Positions 17,010 through 26,025 are shown, counted from the stretch's first letter. The stretch is DNA of 64,000 nt from Rhizobium sp. JAB6 (GCF_003024605.1 NZ_PYJQ01000005.1:186001-250000), one strand, 5' to 3'. The notes: a model not told the origin generated them from the letters alone. Numbers and translations: made by a program.

Positions 17010-17858
17010 CTAGCGCCGCTTGAAGGCCCAGCCTTCAGGCCGTTCATCAAGCACCGTTACCGTATCGCCGATCTTCACCGTGCCTTCGCCGCGCGGTACG
17101 GCATTCCAGCCGAAGAGCGGGCCGGGCACCCGCCGGTCGGCCGACATGCGGATGCGGCCCATGGCTGGCATGGGATTGGGTACATCGCGCGAGCCGGTCC
17201 GCTGGTCTTGCGTCGTCATGATGCAGCGTGAGCAGGGCTTGACGAGGTCGAGGCGGATGCCGCCGATCTCGATCGCCGCCCAGCGATCCTCCGGCCATTC
17301 CTCGTCGATGTCGATGACGATATTCGGGCGGAAGCGCTCCATGCCGACGGTGCCTTCGCCATGAGCGGCAAGATCGGCGTTGAGCGCCTTCAGCGAGCCG
17401 GTGGTGGTGACCAGAATCTGATAGCCATCGGCAAAGGTGACGGGCGTATCCTCGCCCGCCCATTCCGGATTGGCGATACGCTTGGCCAGCCTGTCGAAGA
17501 AGACCAGCTTGACCTCGCGGCCCATCCATGCCGACAGCGCCTTGTTGGTGTCCTCATCCGCGACGGAGGCGTTGACGGCTGATTTCCAGACGACGATGTC
17601 CATGCGGTTGTCAGGATGGGGTGGCGGCACGATGATGTCCGGCTTGCCCTCCATCTTCAGGCGCAGATAAGAAGGAGCCGGCTGGATGTCGATCCGGGCC
17701 AATGCCTGCAATTCGCGCTGGGTGATGAAGTTGCCCGAGGGATCGACCAGCATGGCGCGGCGATCGCCGGCGAAGCCGAAAGCATCGACGGCTGCCGACG
17801 GAATGGCGATGCCGCGCGCGCTCTTGAGGGGATAGATGAAAAGATCGCTGACGCGCAT
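17010..17858 (-). CDS. MOSC domain-containing protein (YcbX-like)
   Basis: 282 residues. The N-terminal MOSC beta-barrel domain ('VSDLFIYPLKSARGI', 'GDRRAMLVDPSGNFITQRE') is followed by the MOSC domain, with 'FRPNIVID' and the cysteine motif 'KPCSRCIMTTQD'. Family members bind molybdenum cofactor through the conserved cysteine, and E. coli YcbX detoxifies N-hydroxylated base analogues. A similar molybdoenzyme role is inferred. It starts 9 bases after the HD-domain gene, so the two are likely co-transcribed. Confidence 0.9.
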   Translation of the reverse strand: MRVSDLFIYPLKSARGIAIPSAAVDAFGFAGDRRAMLVDPSGNFITQRELQALARIDIQPAPSYLRLKMEGKPDIIVPPPHPDNRMDIVVWKSAVNASVADEDTNKALSAWMGREVKLVFFDRLAKRIANPEWAGEDTPVTFADGYQILVTTTGSLKALNADLAAHGEGTVGMERFRPNIVIDIDEEWPEDRWAAIEIGGIRLDLVKPCSRCIMTTQDQRTGSRDVPNPMPAMGRIRMSADRRVPGPLFGWNAVPRGEGTVKIGDTVTVLDERPEGWAFKRR

Positions 17859-17867
17859 GGATAACCC

Positions 17868-18521
17868 TCAGATTTCGTCGATGAACATTGCCAGCACGGT
17901 CTTCAGCCTGTCATGCCGTGCTCCGGCAAGCTTGGCGCCGGTCTCGGTCTGGAAGCCGTCCGCCAGTTTGAACAGCTTTGTCTCGAAATGATCAATGGCG
18001 AAGCGCTTGTCGTCAAGCGGTCGTTCGCTCGCCAGCGGATCGAAGGGGTCGTATAAGCCAGAACCCAGGCGCCCGGCAATGTAGAAACAGCGCGCAGCGC
18101 CCACCATGCCGATGGCATCCAGCCGGTCGGCATCCTGCAGGATGTTCGCTTCCAACGTTTCCGGCGGCAGATTGGCGGAGAAACTATGCGTGGTGATCGC
18201 ATGCGCGGCAGCGGCGATATCGTCGTCCGTCCAGCCGAGTTGCCGCAGAATGCCCGAAGCCTTCTCGGCAGCGAGCCGCGAGGCCTGCGCGCGATGCGGC
18301 GAATTCTTTTCCACGGCAACACAATCGTGCAGCAGTACGGCGGCGGCGAGAATCCGCGCATTGCCGCCTTCCTCGGCCTGGATTGCCATAGCATTGCGGA
18401 AGACGCGGAGAATGTGGGCGATATCGTGCGAACCGTCGTCGCCGTCCGCGGCGTGGGGAATGAGATCCGCAGCCAGCGCTTCGAAGGGTGCGAAGGCTCG
18501 CGCCATCTTGTCGGTATCCAT
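17868..18521 (-). CDS. HD domain-containing phosphohydrolase
   Basis: About 217 residues. HD-superfamily metal ligands are visible: 'DGSHDIAHILRV' supplies His and Asp, 'AAVLLHDCVAVE' is the HD doublet, and 'QDADRLDAIGMVGAAR' is the distal aspartate. Such proteins hydrolyse nucleotide or phosphate esters in the cytoplasm; the substrate is unknown. A GTG at 18527 is also possible, with GGAG 5 bases away, and ATG 18521 is the conservative choice. It sits between DUF2339 and MOSC genes on the same strand. Confidence 0.88.
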   Translation of the reverse strand: MDTDKMARAFAPFEALAADLIPHAADGDDGSHDIAHILRVFRNAMAIQAEEGGNARILAAAVLLHDCVAVEKNSPHRAQASRLAAEKASGILRQLGWTDDDIAAAAHAITTHSFSANLPPETLEANILQDADRLDAIGMVGAARCFYIAGRLGSGLYDPFDPLASERPLDDKRFAIDHFETKLFKLADGFQTETGAKLAGARHDRLKTVLAMFIDEI

Positions 18522-18591
18522 TGTCACATTTGCTCCGGAATGGTCAGTCGGCAGGTTTCATTGTCCTATCGGGTCAATGTATCAACCGCAA

Positions 18592-21336
18592 TCACCCCGT
18601 CGCTTTCCTGGCTGTCAGGATTTTCTGGTAGAACAGGCCGATACCGATCAGCACGGCGCCGAGACCGATGAAGGACAATGCCCGCAGGAAGCCTTCAAGG
18701 TTCGCCATGTCGATCAGGAAGGCCTTGACGATGGCGATGAAGACAAGCACCGCCGAGGCGATGCGCAGGCTCCGTGCCTCGAAGCGGGCACCGAGCCCGA
18801 GAAGCGCGATGCCGATCAGCAGCCAGACGACGGAATAGGAATAGAGCTCGCCCTGGATGAAGCCGTTCCAGAAGGGAATGTACTCGCCCTGCCAGAAGCG
18901 CCGCACCGACAAGGTTGCCCATGCGAAGGCCATCACGGCCGCCGCGACAGCCAGCATTGCGACATAGGGTGGGGGACGCCGGCTGCGGGCAAAGAGCGCC
19001 AATCCGCCATAGGCGGCGGCAGGCAGAAGATAGGCGAGCAGCAGCAGGTTGAAGAAGGGGATATGGCCCGTGCTCTCGCCCGTCATGAATGGATTCAGCC
19101 CAATCAGATGCAGGGTCAGGATCATGAAGACCGAAATGGCGCCGAGCGCCATGGCGCCGTAACGGAAGACAGGGCTTGCGGCGCTGAGATCGAGCGCCAT
19201 CAGCGTTGCGGAAGCACCGATTGCCAGCAGCGTGTAGATCGACTGCTCGCCGAGTGTGGGAGCCGCATCGTTCAGAACGCCGCCATTCGTGGCATGGCGC
19301 ACGAGGATGGCGATTGTTAGCAGCACGAGAAAGCAGGCGAGCGCCTGCAAGGCATTGCGTAGCCGCAGGCTCGGCGAATGACGCGTGATGAACGCCGCAA
19401 GAACGGCGAGACCCGCAGGAATGCCGTATCCGGCAAGCAGCATGTTGAAGACCGGCGTCGTACCGAGCTCTGAGGGGTCGACGATCGTCGGCTGCCAGGC
19501 GATGCGCCCCATGGCGATGACCAGCGCGGCAACCATGGTCCATGGCAGAACTGGCCAATTGCGCAGGCGTCCTGCCAAAAGGTAGGCGATGCCGACAGCG
19601 GGCAGCAGGATCGTCGCGATGGCATGATGCGCAAGCGTATGCAGGGCGAAGGCGGCTGCCGCAAAAGAGCCGGCCGCGAGGATGTTCGTCGGCAGATTCA
19701 AGGCTTCTCCGTCGCGGCGGTGCTGCCATTCTGCAAGCGCGATGAGAACTAGTGCCAGCCCGACGCCGTAGAGCCCATGCAGCCAGTCGAGCGTCCAGTT
19801 GCCGAAGTTAACGAAGCTGACCGTCGCGATCGCCAGCGGCGTGGCGGCCATGACAAGGCTCCAGAGAGCGGCATAGGGTTTCTCTGCTTTGGCAAAGCGC
19901 CTGAGGAAAAAGGCGCCGATCAGCACGAAGAGGGCGCCGAGGCCGAGCACCTCACAGAGCACGGTGTTCTGCAGGCTGGCGGTTCCATCCGTAGCCGTGG
20001 GTTCGGTCCCGGCGATCCAGTTGGTCAGAACGCCGGACGTGCCGACAACGGCGACGAGCGCAGACAGGATCGTTGCCCAGGCCGCATGCAGGCGGCCGGC
20101 CCCGAAGGCTGCAACCGCTGCGACGATCGCCGCAAACATGAATGTGGCGTCGACAATGGGATATCCATGTCGAAGGCTGTAATTGATGAGGCAGAGCGAT
20201 ACCGCGAGCGCGCCGATCGCGGCCGTCAGCGTCATGCCGAGCGGCTGCCGCGCGAGAAATGCTATCCATTCCGTGCCAGCGCTCACTTGCTTGGGCATGT
20301 CTCCGGGCAGCGCTGTTGCGGTGTCTTTGTTCGCCGCTTCGGAGATTGGATAGTGTCCCGGCCACAGGAAGATCGTGCCGCCGATCATGGCCAGCATGGA
20401 AAGTGTGACCGGCGCGAGATCGACGACCGGGCTGAAGGCGATGTAGAGCAGGGGCCAGAAGCTCAGCAGCCCGTTTGCGAGCGATGGCGCGATCAGCCAG
20501 CGACGCAGGCGTGACGCCAGCAGGGTCGCAAGCCAGGTCAGCACCAGATAGCCGAAGAGTACCGAGGGGCGTGGAGCGGTAGAAGCGATCAGGGCAGGGG
20601 TCACCATCGACGCCAGCAGGCCGAGGCCGGCAAGCGCCTGCCCATGCAGCAGCGATAGGCCGAGCGTGGCGAGTGAAATCAGCGCGAGAAGAATGAAGGC
20701 GGTCGTGGGGCCGATGAATTCGTAGATGGCATGCGCCGCATAGGTCGAGCCGAACAGGCCGACGACACCGGCCGCCGTCAAGACGCCAGGGATCATCGCA
20801 TTCCGGAAGGCATTGTTCAGAACCGGCGCGGCCCGACGGCGGACCACTTCGCCTGCTGCAATCAGGGCGAGGCCGAAGAGTGCCGCGAGAGCCAGACGCA
20901 CGCCGGGGCTGAGAAGGCCGCTCTCGATCGAATATTTGACCATGAAGATGCCGCCGAGTGCCAGCGCGATCCCGCCGACCCAGACGGCCCAGCGTGCGCC
21001 GATCGTGCTCTCCAGGCTCTCCTTCGCTTGAGCGGAGGCCTGTGCCGCAGAAGGAGCGGCCTCCTCCTCGGCCATATCCGCCGTCTCGCGTGCGACGAGG
21101 GCAGGGTCCCCGGTATTGGGCGCATCTGCGATCGCCACTTTCGGTTCGTCTTGGAGGGGCTGTTTGGCGGCGTAAGCCGCCGGAATCGATTCGCCCGCAT
21201 CCGCTGCCGGTATCTTGCCCGCAAGAGCGTTTTGCAGCTCCTGAACGCGGGCCTCCAGCTGCTTTATCTTAAGGTTGTGGCCTCGCAATACCACGATACC
21301 GACAATCAGGATGACGAGCGGCAGCAATTCCATCAT
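18592..21336 (-). CDS. DUF2339 family polytopic membrane protein
   Basis: 914 residues, dominated by about two dozen hydrophobic segments, so it is an integral inner membrane protein. An N-terminal anchor (residues 3-18) is followed by a short coiled coil ('LKIKQLEARVQELQNAL') and a disordered Ala/Glu-rich linker to about residue 110. Family hallmarks 'GARWAVWVGGIALALGGIFMV' and 'YSIESGLLSPGVRL' are present. The function of DUF2339 is unknown. GGAGAGAC stands before the first of two adjacent ATGs. It may head a transcript with the HD and MOSC genes. Confidence 0.92.
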   Translation of the reverse strand: MMELLPLVILIVGIVVLRGHNLKIKQLEARVQELQNALAGKIPAADAGESIPAAYAAKQPLQDEPKVAIADAPNTGDPALVARETADMAEEEAAPSAAQASAQAKESLESTIGARWAVWVGGIALALGGIFMVKYSIESGLLSPGVRLALAALFGLALIAAGEVVRRRAAPVLNNAFRNAMIPGVLTAAGVVGLFGSTYAAHAIYEFIGPTTAFILLALISLATLGLSLLHGQALAGLGLLASMVTPALIASTAPRPSVLFGYLVLTWLATLLASRLRRWLIAPSLANGLLSFWPLLYIAFSPVVDLAPVTLSMLAMIGGTIFLWPGHYPISEAANKDTATALPGDMPKQVSAGTEWIAFLARQPLGMTLTAAIGALAVSLCLINYSLRHGYPIVDATFMFAAIVAAVAAFGAGRLHAAWATILSALVAVVGTSGVLTNWIAGTEPTATDGTASLQNTVLCEVLGLGALFVLIGAFFLRRFAKAEKPYAALWSLVMAATPLAIATVSFVNFGNWTLDWLHGLYGVGLALVLIALAEWQHRRDGEALNLPTNILAAGSFAAAAFALHTLAHHAIATILLPAVGIAYLLAGRLRNWPVLPWTMVAALVIAMGRIAWQPTIVDPSELGTTPVFNMLLAGYGIPAGLAVLAAFITRHSPSLRLRNALQALACFLVLLTIAILVRHATNGGVLNDAAPTLGEQSIYTLLAIGASATLMALDLSAASPVFRYGAMALGAISVFMILTLHLIGLNPFMTGESTGHIPFFNLLLLAYLLPAAAYGGLALFARSRRPPPYVAMLAVAAAVMAFAWATLSVRRFWQGEYIPFWNGFIQGELYSYSVVWLLIGIALLGLGARFEARSLRIASAVLVFIAIVKAFLIDMANLEGFLRALSFIGLGAVLIGIGLFYQKILTARKATG

Positions 21337-21627
21337 GTCTCTCCATGGGCAATCCGTCGCACCATATACGAAACTGCGCGCCGGGTAAGACCAGATCGCC
21401 GGATTCGCTTATGATTTCAGGAGATTATGCCGCGTCGTCTGACAAACCGTCGCTAAACAGATATTAGGAAATCTGGATTTACCGCTTGGGAACTATGGTT
21501 AATACTCATTAACAATTTGGCTTTACCGGGAGCGCGAAGCAGCTTAATAGCAGTTCCTAGTTTTAGCTCTGAATGTTTTGTGTACAAACGACGTCGCATG
21601 AGGCGGCTCCTACCTCAGGAGGTTTGT

Positions 21628-21966
21628 ATGTCCCATGTCTCTTCCATATCCAACAGCTCCTATCCGTATCGTGGCACGCTCTCGCGCCTTGATTCGAATG
21701 GCGATGGTCTTTTGAGCGAAGGGGAACGCGCGGCGGCCGAGCGCCCCGGCATTCTCGAAGCCGACGATCCCGGTGCTGCCGCCGATGGTTCGAGCAGCGC
21801 ATTGGGCAACCTTATCGCCAAGCTCATGCAATTGCCGAGTGCCGATGCTGCCTCGACGGCAAAGTCGCCGGAATCCAGTGTTGGCTACGATCTTGATCTG
21901 CTGTCGCCGATGGACGCCTACAACAGTACCTACGGCCAGTATGAGGCCAACGGCGCAGCGGCCTGA
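21628..21966 (+). CDS. Small EF-hand-type protein
   Basis: 112 residues, with a textbook AGGAGG 6 bases before the ATG. Residues 21-32 form a canonical EF-hand loop (DSNGDGLLSEGE: Asp1, Asn3, Asp5, Gly6, hydrophobic 8, Glu12), which predicts calcium binding. The rest is Ala/Ser-rich with no membrane segment, and there is no classical signal peptide. I do not recognise the remainder. It is divergent from the DUF2339 gene across about 290 bases and precedes the superoxide dismutase gene. A single EF-hand suggests dimerisation or a structural calcium site (inference). Confidence 0.8.
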   Translation: MSHVSSISNSSYPYRGTLSRLDSNGDGLLSEGERAAAERPGILEADDPGAAADGSSSALGNLIAKLMQLPSADAASTAKSPESSVGYDLDLLSPMDAYNSTYGQYEANGAAA

Positions 21967-22114
21967 CAAGCACTTCCCCGTATGAGAAGGCGGCCTGCCG
22001 AAGCACCGGCAAGCTGCCGCATCATTTTTGATGTCGTGCCTTTTTTTCATTCGCCGGAACAGTCATGCCTGCCGTGCGTTGGGCAATTGCCACGCAGAAC
22101 AGGGAGGGTGTTCC

Positions 22115-22627
22115 ATGAAGCGGCTGATGATCGTTGCAATTCTCGCTCTTGCTGCAGCCACGCCCGCCGCAGCGCAAACCCAAAGTCAAAATACCGCCAC
22201 TGCGGATTTTATCGGTCTCGACGGCAAGCAGGCCGGGCGGGCAACACTGACTGAGGGCAAAAAGGGCGTGCTGATCGAGATGGAAGTGTCGGGCATGCCC
22301 GCCAATCGCTGGGTCGCCTTCCATATCCATGAAAATAGCCGGTGTGAGCATACGCACGGCTTCGAGTCCGCCGGCGGTCATTTCAATCCCACCAAGGCGG
22401 AACACGGCTTCCTCGCGGCGAACGGGCCGCATGCCGGCGATATGACCAACCAGTATGTCGATCAGGATGGCAAGCTGCGCGCGCAGGTCTTCAACGGCAT
22501 GGTATCGCTGAACGGCAAGAACGGCATCCGCGGCCGCACGCTGATGATCCATGAAAATTCGGACGATTACCGCAGCCAGCCTGTGGGCGGTGCCGGCAAG
22601 CGTCTGGCATGTGCCGTCATTCGATAG
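22115..22627 (+). CDS. sodC: Periplasmic Cu/Zn superoxide dismutase
   Basis: 170 residues with a signal peptide of about 20 (cleavage near AAAQ). All metal ligands are in place: H70, H72, H89 and H146 for copper, and H89, H97, H106 and D109 for zinc. C77 and C166 fit the conserved disulphide. It should dismutate superoxide in the periplasm. GGGAGGG precedes the ATG, and the frame upstream to 22028 is not needed. It is convergent with the phosphatase gene. Confidence 0.92.
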   Translation: MKRLMIVAILALAAATPAAAQTQSQNTATADFIGLDGKQAGRATLTEGKKGVLIEMEVSGMPANRWVAFHIHENSRCEHTHGFESAGGHFNPTKAEHGFLAANGPHAGDMTNQYVDQDGKLRAQVFNGMVSLNGKNGIRGRTLMIHENSDDYRSQPVGGAGKRLACAVIR

Positions 22628-22743
22628 GAAGCCGGCGAGCCAGAGAAGCGAGAGTAAATCCAGTCGCTGACGCGGCCGGTGCCCGGCTTGGCTGTTCTGC
22701 TGCGTTTGGTCCATCTGGCGATGATTGGATGACCGTCGGCGTG

Positions 22744-23262
22744 CTAGCTGGCCAAGGGCAGTGTGAAAGGCGCATTGCCGTCGGCATCCGCGCCGCGGCC
22801 GATCTCTTTGACGGCGGCCACCAGGCGCCCCTGGCGCCCGAGCAAATCGTCGCCGATGGCGACCAGCCGGGCGTTCGGCGTGACGAATGACGAGCTTGCT
22901 CGCAGGCGACGCACCAGCACTACATCGTCTTGCTCGGGATGAACGGCCAAAGCCACGATCAGCGCTGCCGCCGGCGAGCGGGAGACGCCCATCCAGCAAT
23001 GGATGAGCAAAGGCGCGGTTCGATCCCAGCCGGTCGCAAAATCGATGATGGCACGAACATGTGCCTCCTGCGGGGCGACGAGATCGCCTGTCCCGGCAAA
23101 ACTGATGTCGTTCATATGGAGCAGCAGATGCCGATCCGCCTGGATAACGGCGGGGCGGTGGAAGCTGTGATCCTTGGCCATCAGGCTGATCATTTCGCGC
23201 GTGCCGTGGCGAACGGCCATTTCGGCGATGCGTGCAAGCGGCGACACGACGATCCCGGTCAC
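22744..23262 (-). CDS. Tyrosine phosphatase-like protein
   Basis: About 172 residues from a GTG at 23262. The active-site P loop HCWMGVSRS (Cys89, Arg95) matches the Cys-X5-Arg signature of protein tyrosine and dual-specificity phosphatases. The earlier 'HLLLHMNDI' and 'FATGW' fit the small bacterial 'tyrosine phosphatase family protein' group. The longer open frame to 23499 overlaps the HD gene and is not protein-like. The GTG overlaps the stop of the upstream HD gene (GTGA), so translation is coupled. The target is unknown. Confidence 0.87.
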   Translation of the reverse strand: MTGIVVSPLARIAEMAVRHGTREMISLMAKDHSFHRPAVIQADRHLLLHMNDISFAGTGDLVAPQEAHVRAIIDFATGWDRTAPLLIHCWMGVSRSPAAALIVALAVHPEQDDVVLVRRLRASSSFVTPNARLVAIGDDLLGRQGRLVAAVKEIGRGADADGNAPFTLPLAS

Positions 23263-23876
23263 GCCCCAACCCTCATGGCAGCGCGCTCCGCCTCGATCGC
23301 TTCGAAGCGCTTGAGAAACAGCCGCTGCGCCTCGATCGCTGGCATAGGTTCGATCGGCAGCATCTCGCGCGTGATGTCGCGCGGCTGACCGAAGAACTTG
23401 CGTGCCTCGTCGGGCGTGAAGCCCGCAAGCAGCGTCGCCTCGAAATAGGCCGAGATCGTATCGGCTTTCTTGATCTTTTCCTTGAGCTTCGGTGCGCAAT
23501 GCGGGGGCAGAGCGAAGCGCCGGTAGATCGCCGCCTCGAGCCGCTTCTCCACGGCCTTGTAATCGCCGCCGACGACGGACTTGAACGGCGAGATCATGTC
23601 GCCGATGACATATTCCGGCGCGTCATGCAGCAATGCTGCAAGCAGTTCGTCGGGCGCTGCCGGATTGAGATGGCGAAAGATCGCCTCTACCACAAGGCTA
23701 TGCTGCGCCACCGAAAAGGCGTGGTCGCCGGAGGTCTGGCCGTTCCAGCGTGCGACACGAGCAAGACCGTGCGCAATATCGCTGATCTCGACATCGAGGG
23801 GCGATGGATCAAGCAGGTCGAGCCTGCGACCGGATAGCATGCGCTGCCAGGCGCGCGCGGCCGTCGCCGATGTCAT
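23259..23876 (-). CDS. HD domain phosphohydrolase (YfbR-like)
   Basis: 205 residues. Motifs resemble YfbR-type 5'-deoxynucleotidases and related HD proteins: 'NGQTSGDHAFSVAQHSLVVE', 'LLAALLHDAPEYVIGDMISPFK' and 'KKADTISAYFEATLLAGF'. The likely role is hydrolysis of a nucleoside monophosphate, but the exact substrate is uncertain. It overlaps ygfZ upstream by ATGA and the phosphatase downstream by GTGA, so the three form one tightly coupled operon. Confidence 0.9.
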   Translation of the reverse strand: MTSATAARAWQRMLSGRRLDLLDPSPLDVEISDIAHGLARVARWNGQTSGDHAFSVAQHSLVVEAIFRHLNPAAPDELLAALLHDAPEYVIGDMISPFKSVVGGDYKAVEKRLEAAIYRRFALPPHCAPKLKEKIKKADTISAYFEATLLAGFTPDEARKFFGQPRDITREMLPIEPMPAIEAQRLFLKRFEAIEAERAAMRVGA

Positions 23877-24712
23877 GCCGACGCCTCATCGGCGCGGGTG
23901 GGAAAGGAGAGGCCGGACCATGTTGGAAGAGACACGGTGACGTCGACTTCGCCAGCCCTTATCGGCGCCTCTTCGGCAATGGCTTTGCCGGCCCTGTCGA
24001 TGCGGACGATGGCAAGGCCCGCATTGCCGGCCGTCGACCCCAGCGCGCCGATCGGCTTGCTGCCGACGGTCAATTCCGTGCCGGAGGGGGGCAATTCGGA
24101 ACTGCCGCTGACGATGACCACACGCCTGCGCGCCGTGCCGCGATGATGCATGCGGGAAACCACTTCCTGGCCGATATAGCAGCCTTTGCGAAAGCCGAGG
24201 CCGCCGTTCAGATCCATCAGCACATCGTGTGGGAAAGCATCCTGCAATGCGAAATCGCGGCCGGAAACGGCGATGCCGCTGGCGATCCGCAGCGTGTCAT
24301 AAAGTGTCTCGGGATCGCTGCCGTGCTCGCCAGGTATACGTGTCAGCACAATGCCCGCTTTCGCGAAGCGGCTGTCCTTGGGCCCGTCCGCTGCGGCATC
24401 TCCCCATGCGGCCGTGACGCCCTGTATGTCCTCCGCGACGAAATCGACCTTGGCGCGGAGCCGATACATGGTGAGCCGCTTCAGCAGGGATTCTCGCTGC
24501 TCACTGTCGGTTTCGAGGATGAAGCCGGTGCCATCCCGCCAGATCATGAAGTCGAACAGGATCTTGCCTTGCGGTGTCAGCAATGCGCCGGGGCGAGCCG
24601 CATCGGCGCCAAGCGAGACGAGATCGGTGGTGATGAGATTGTGCAGAAACGCTTCCGCTTCCGCGCCGGCAATGCGGATGAAGGAGCGCTCTCTCAGAAA
24701 TACGGCTGGCAT
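23873..24712 (-). CDS. ygfZ: Folate-dependent YgfZ/GcvT-like protein
   Basis: About 279 residues. The GcvT-fold N-terminal part ('IRIAGAEAEAFLHNLITTDL', 'ALLTPQGKILFDFMI') and the signature 'KGCYIGQEVVSRMHHRG' identify YgfZ, which uses folate to help assemble or repair certain iron-sulphur enzymes, including a tRNA-modifying one. The reading frame extends to 24832 but runs through the RIME-like repeat, producing a basic pseudo-leader, so ATG 24712 is the true start. It is first in an operon with the HD and phosphatase genes. Confidence 0.93.
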   Translation of the reverse strand: MPAVFLRERSFIRIAGAEAEAFLHNLITTDLVSLGADAARPGALLTPQGKILFDFMIWRDGTGFILETDSEQRESLLKRLTMYRLRAKVDFVAEDIQGVTAAWGDAAADGPKDSRFAKAGIVLTRIPGEHGSDPETLYDTLRIASGIAVSGRDFALQDAFPHDVLMDLNGGLGFRKGCYIGQEVVSRMHHRGTARRRVVIVSGSSELPPSGTELTVGSKPIGALGSTAGNAGLAIVRIDRAGKAIAEEAPIRAGEVDVTVSLPTWSGLSFPTRADEASA

Positions 24713-24729
24713 GATGGTTCCGCTGATTT

Positions 24730-24841
24730 GGCCTAAAGCACGTCGCGATCTTTCAGATCGCTTCCTGCGCTTCAGGTCTCTGATCTTGCGCATGTCGTTG
24801 TCGCAAAACCGCTGCGCACTTTTGCGCGACATGCTTCATTA
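24730..24841. repeat. RIME-like intergenic palindromic element, copy A
   Basis: About 110 bases containing two palindromic parts. The distal part is a long imperfect hairpin: GCATGTCG (24790-24797) with CGACATGC (24827-24834), and inside it CGCAAAA (24802-24808) with TTTTGCG (24820-24826). A closely related sequence lies at 50886-51004. Size and double-palindrome layout match the rhizobial intergenic mosaic element RIME1 as I remember it. It lies just upstream of ygfZ. Confidence 0.8.
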
Positions 24842-24888
24842 CGCAGAGGTAGGGCCTTCGGCGGGGAACTGCAAGTTCCCCGGCCGGA

Positions 24889-25647
24889 TCATTCGCCCGA
24901 GGTGAAGAATTTCCAGCGGCCGTCCGGCGTGATGCCGACACGGTAGAAATTATAGCCGCCGAATTCCAGCATGTCGGCATAGTCGCCGGCCGTCACGATG
25001 CGCATCAGATCGACCTTCTCCGGCGTGGAGAGCGTTTTGATGTCCTTTTCGGCGAAATAGGGCCAGACATAGACCTCGTCCGGGGTTCCCTGACCGACAT
25101 GGGCAAAGCCAGTCGACATGATGTCGAGGAGAATGGACAGGATCTCGATGCCATCTGGATCGCCCGATAGGTCATGCAGCGTCTTGATCGGGTCTTCGCC
25201 GGGATCGTCGGCCGTGACCTGGGTCTGCTTCAGGCCGCCACCGATATTCATCAGCGGGCGCAGGCGCTCGAGATCGCCGGAAGCGGCAGCCTCCACGATC
25301 GCGGCGCGAAGCTTCTTCACCGGCTCGGGCGCCTTGTCGATATCGAAGAGGAACTCGACCGATTTGCCGGTGCTGGAAGCGCCACCGCTGCTCTGTGCGG
25401 CCTGCTTGTCGATCAAGGGATCGGGCGCCGGCAGCGCGTTGTTGGCGGGTGCTTCCAGTGCCTGCTCGATCGGCTTCTCGTTCTTCTGCTGTGTGGATTG
25501 TGTTGTATCTTTCGCCCGGAGGGCTGGCGGATTAAGCTGAGAAAAGGCGCCGGCCGGCAGCGGCAGGACCGTGCTGCCCAAAATCAGGGTTACGGCAGCG
25601 AGGGAGGCAATGGAACGGGAAAACGCATCGCCTGGAAAGATACGCAT
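24889..25647 (-). CDS. Conserved secreted protein of unknown function
   Basis: 252 residues. The N terminus is a signal peptide (hydrophobic 'SIASLAAVTLILGSTVLPLPAGAF', ending near residue 35), followed by a Gln/Ala/Pro-rich linker. A C-terminal domain starts near residue 95 with 'FLFDIDKAPEPVKKLRAAIVEAAASGD' and ends 'YNFYRVGITPDGRWKFFTSGE'. I do not recognise a named domain; the pattern is that of conserved rhizobial periplasmic proteins. The frame upstream of 25647 overlaps another gene and is not coding. It follows the 85-residue gene by 16 bases and is probably co-transcribed. Confidence 0.8.
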   Translation of the reverse strand: MRIFPGDAFSRSIASLAAVTLILGSTVLPLPAGAFSQLNPPALRAKDTTQSTQQKNEKPIEQALEAPANNALPAPDPLIDKQAAQSSGGASSTGKSVEFLFDIDKAPEPVKKLRAAIVEAAASGDLERLRPLMNIGGGLKQTQVTADDPGEDPIKTLHDLSGDPDGIEILSILLDIMSTGFAHVGQGTPDEVYVWPYFAEKDIKTLSTPEKVDLMRIVTAGDYADMLEFGGYNFYRVGITPDGRWKFFTSGE

Positions 25648-25663
25648 AAGCAATCTCTGATTG

Positions 25664-25921
25664 TTATTGCAGGGTGCGGTTCGGGGAGAATTCGCCCGCG
25701 AGCATGCGTTCGCGCAGCGATTCGAGCAAGGCTTCGGCACCCTGTTCCCCTTGAATCCGGATCGTCTCGCGAATCGCATGGGCAATGGCCGCGTCGGCGA
25801 TGATTTCGGGCTCGATGCCGTCAGCCATACCGTCCGCCCAAGCTTCGTTCTGGTATTCCAGCGCTGCCTGCATCTTTTCATGAACGATCATGTCGTCGAT
25901 TTCGTTCAGGCTGGCTTCCAT
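25664..25921 (-). CDS. Small acidic protein of unknown function
   Basis: 85 residues, rich in Glu, Ala and Met, predicted mostly helical, without signal peptide or membrane segment. Features are 'DDMIVHEKMQAALEYQNEAWADGM' and 'AIRETIRIQGEQGAEALLESLRERM'. ATG 25921 is chosen because GAGGAAAG lies at a good distance; ATG 25945 lacks this. No family is recognised with confidence. Its close spacing to the secreted protein gene suggests a shared transcript. Confidence 0.72.
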   Translation of the reverse strand: MEASLNEIDDMIVHEKMQAALEYQNEAWADGMADGIEPEIIADAAIAHAIRETIRIQGEQGAEALLESLRERMLAGEFSPNRTLQ

Positions 25922-26025
25922 TGTTTCTTTCCTCGAGACGTTCATGTCCTTACCACTTGCTTAATAACTTTATCAGCCTTTTCCCAAAACGACACGGCTC
26001 GCTATGAAAAGAGGTTAATAAATCG

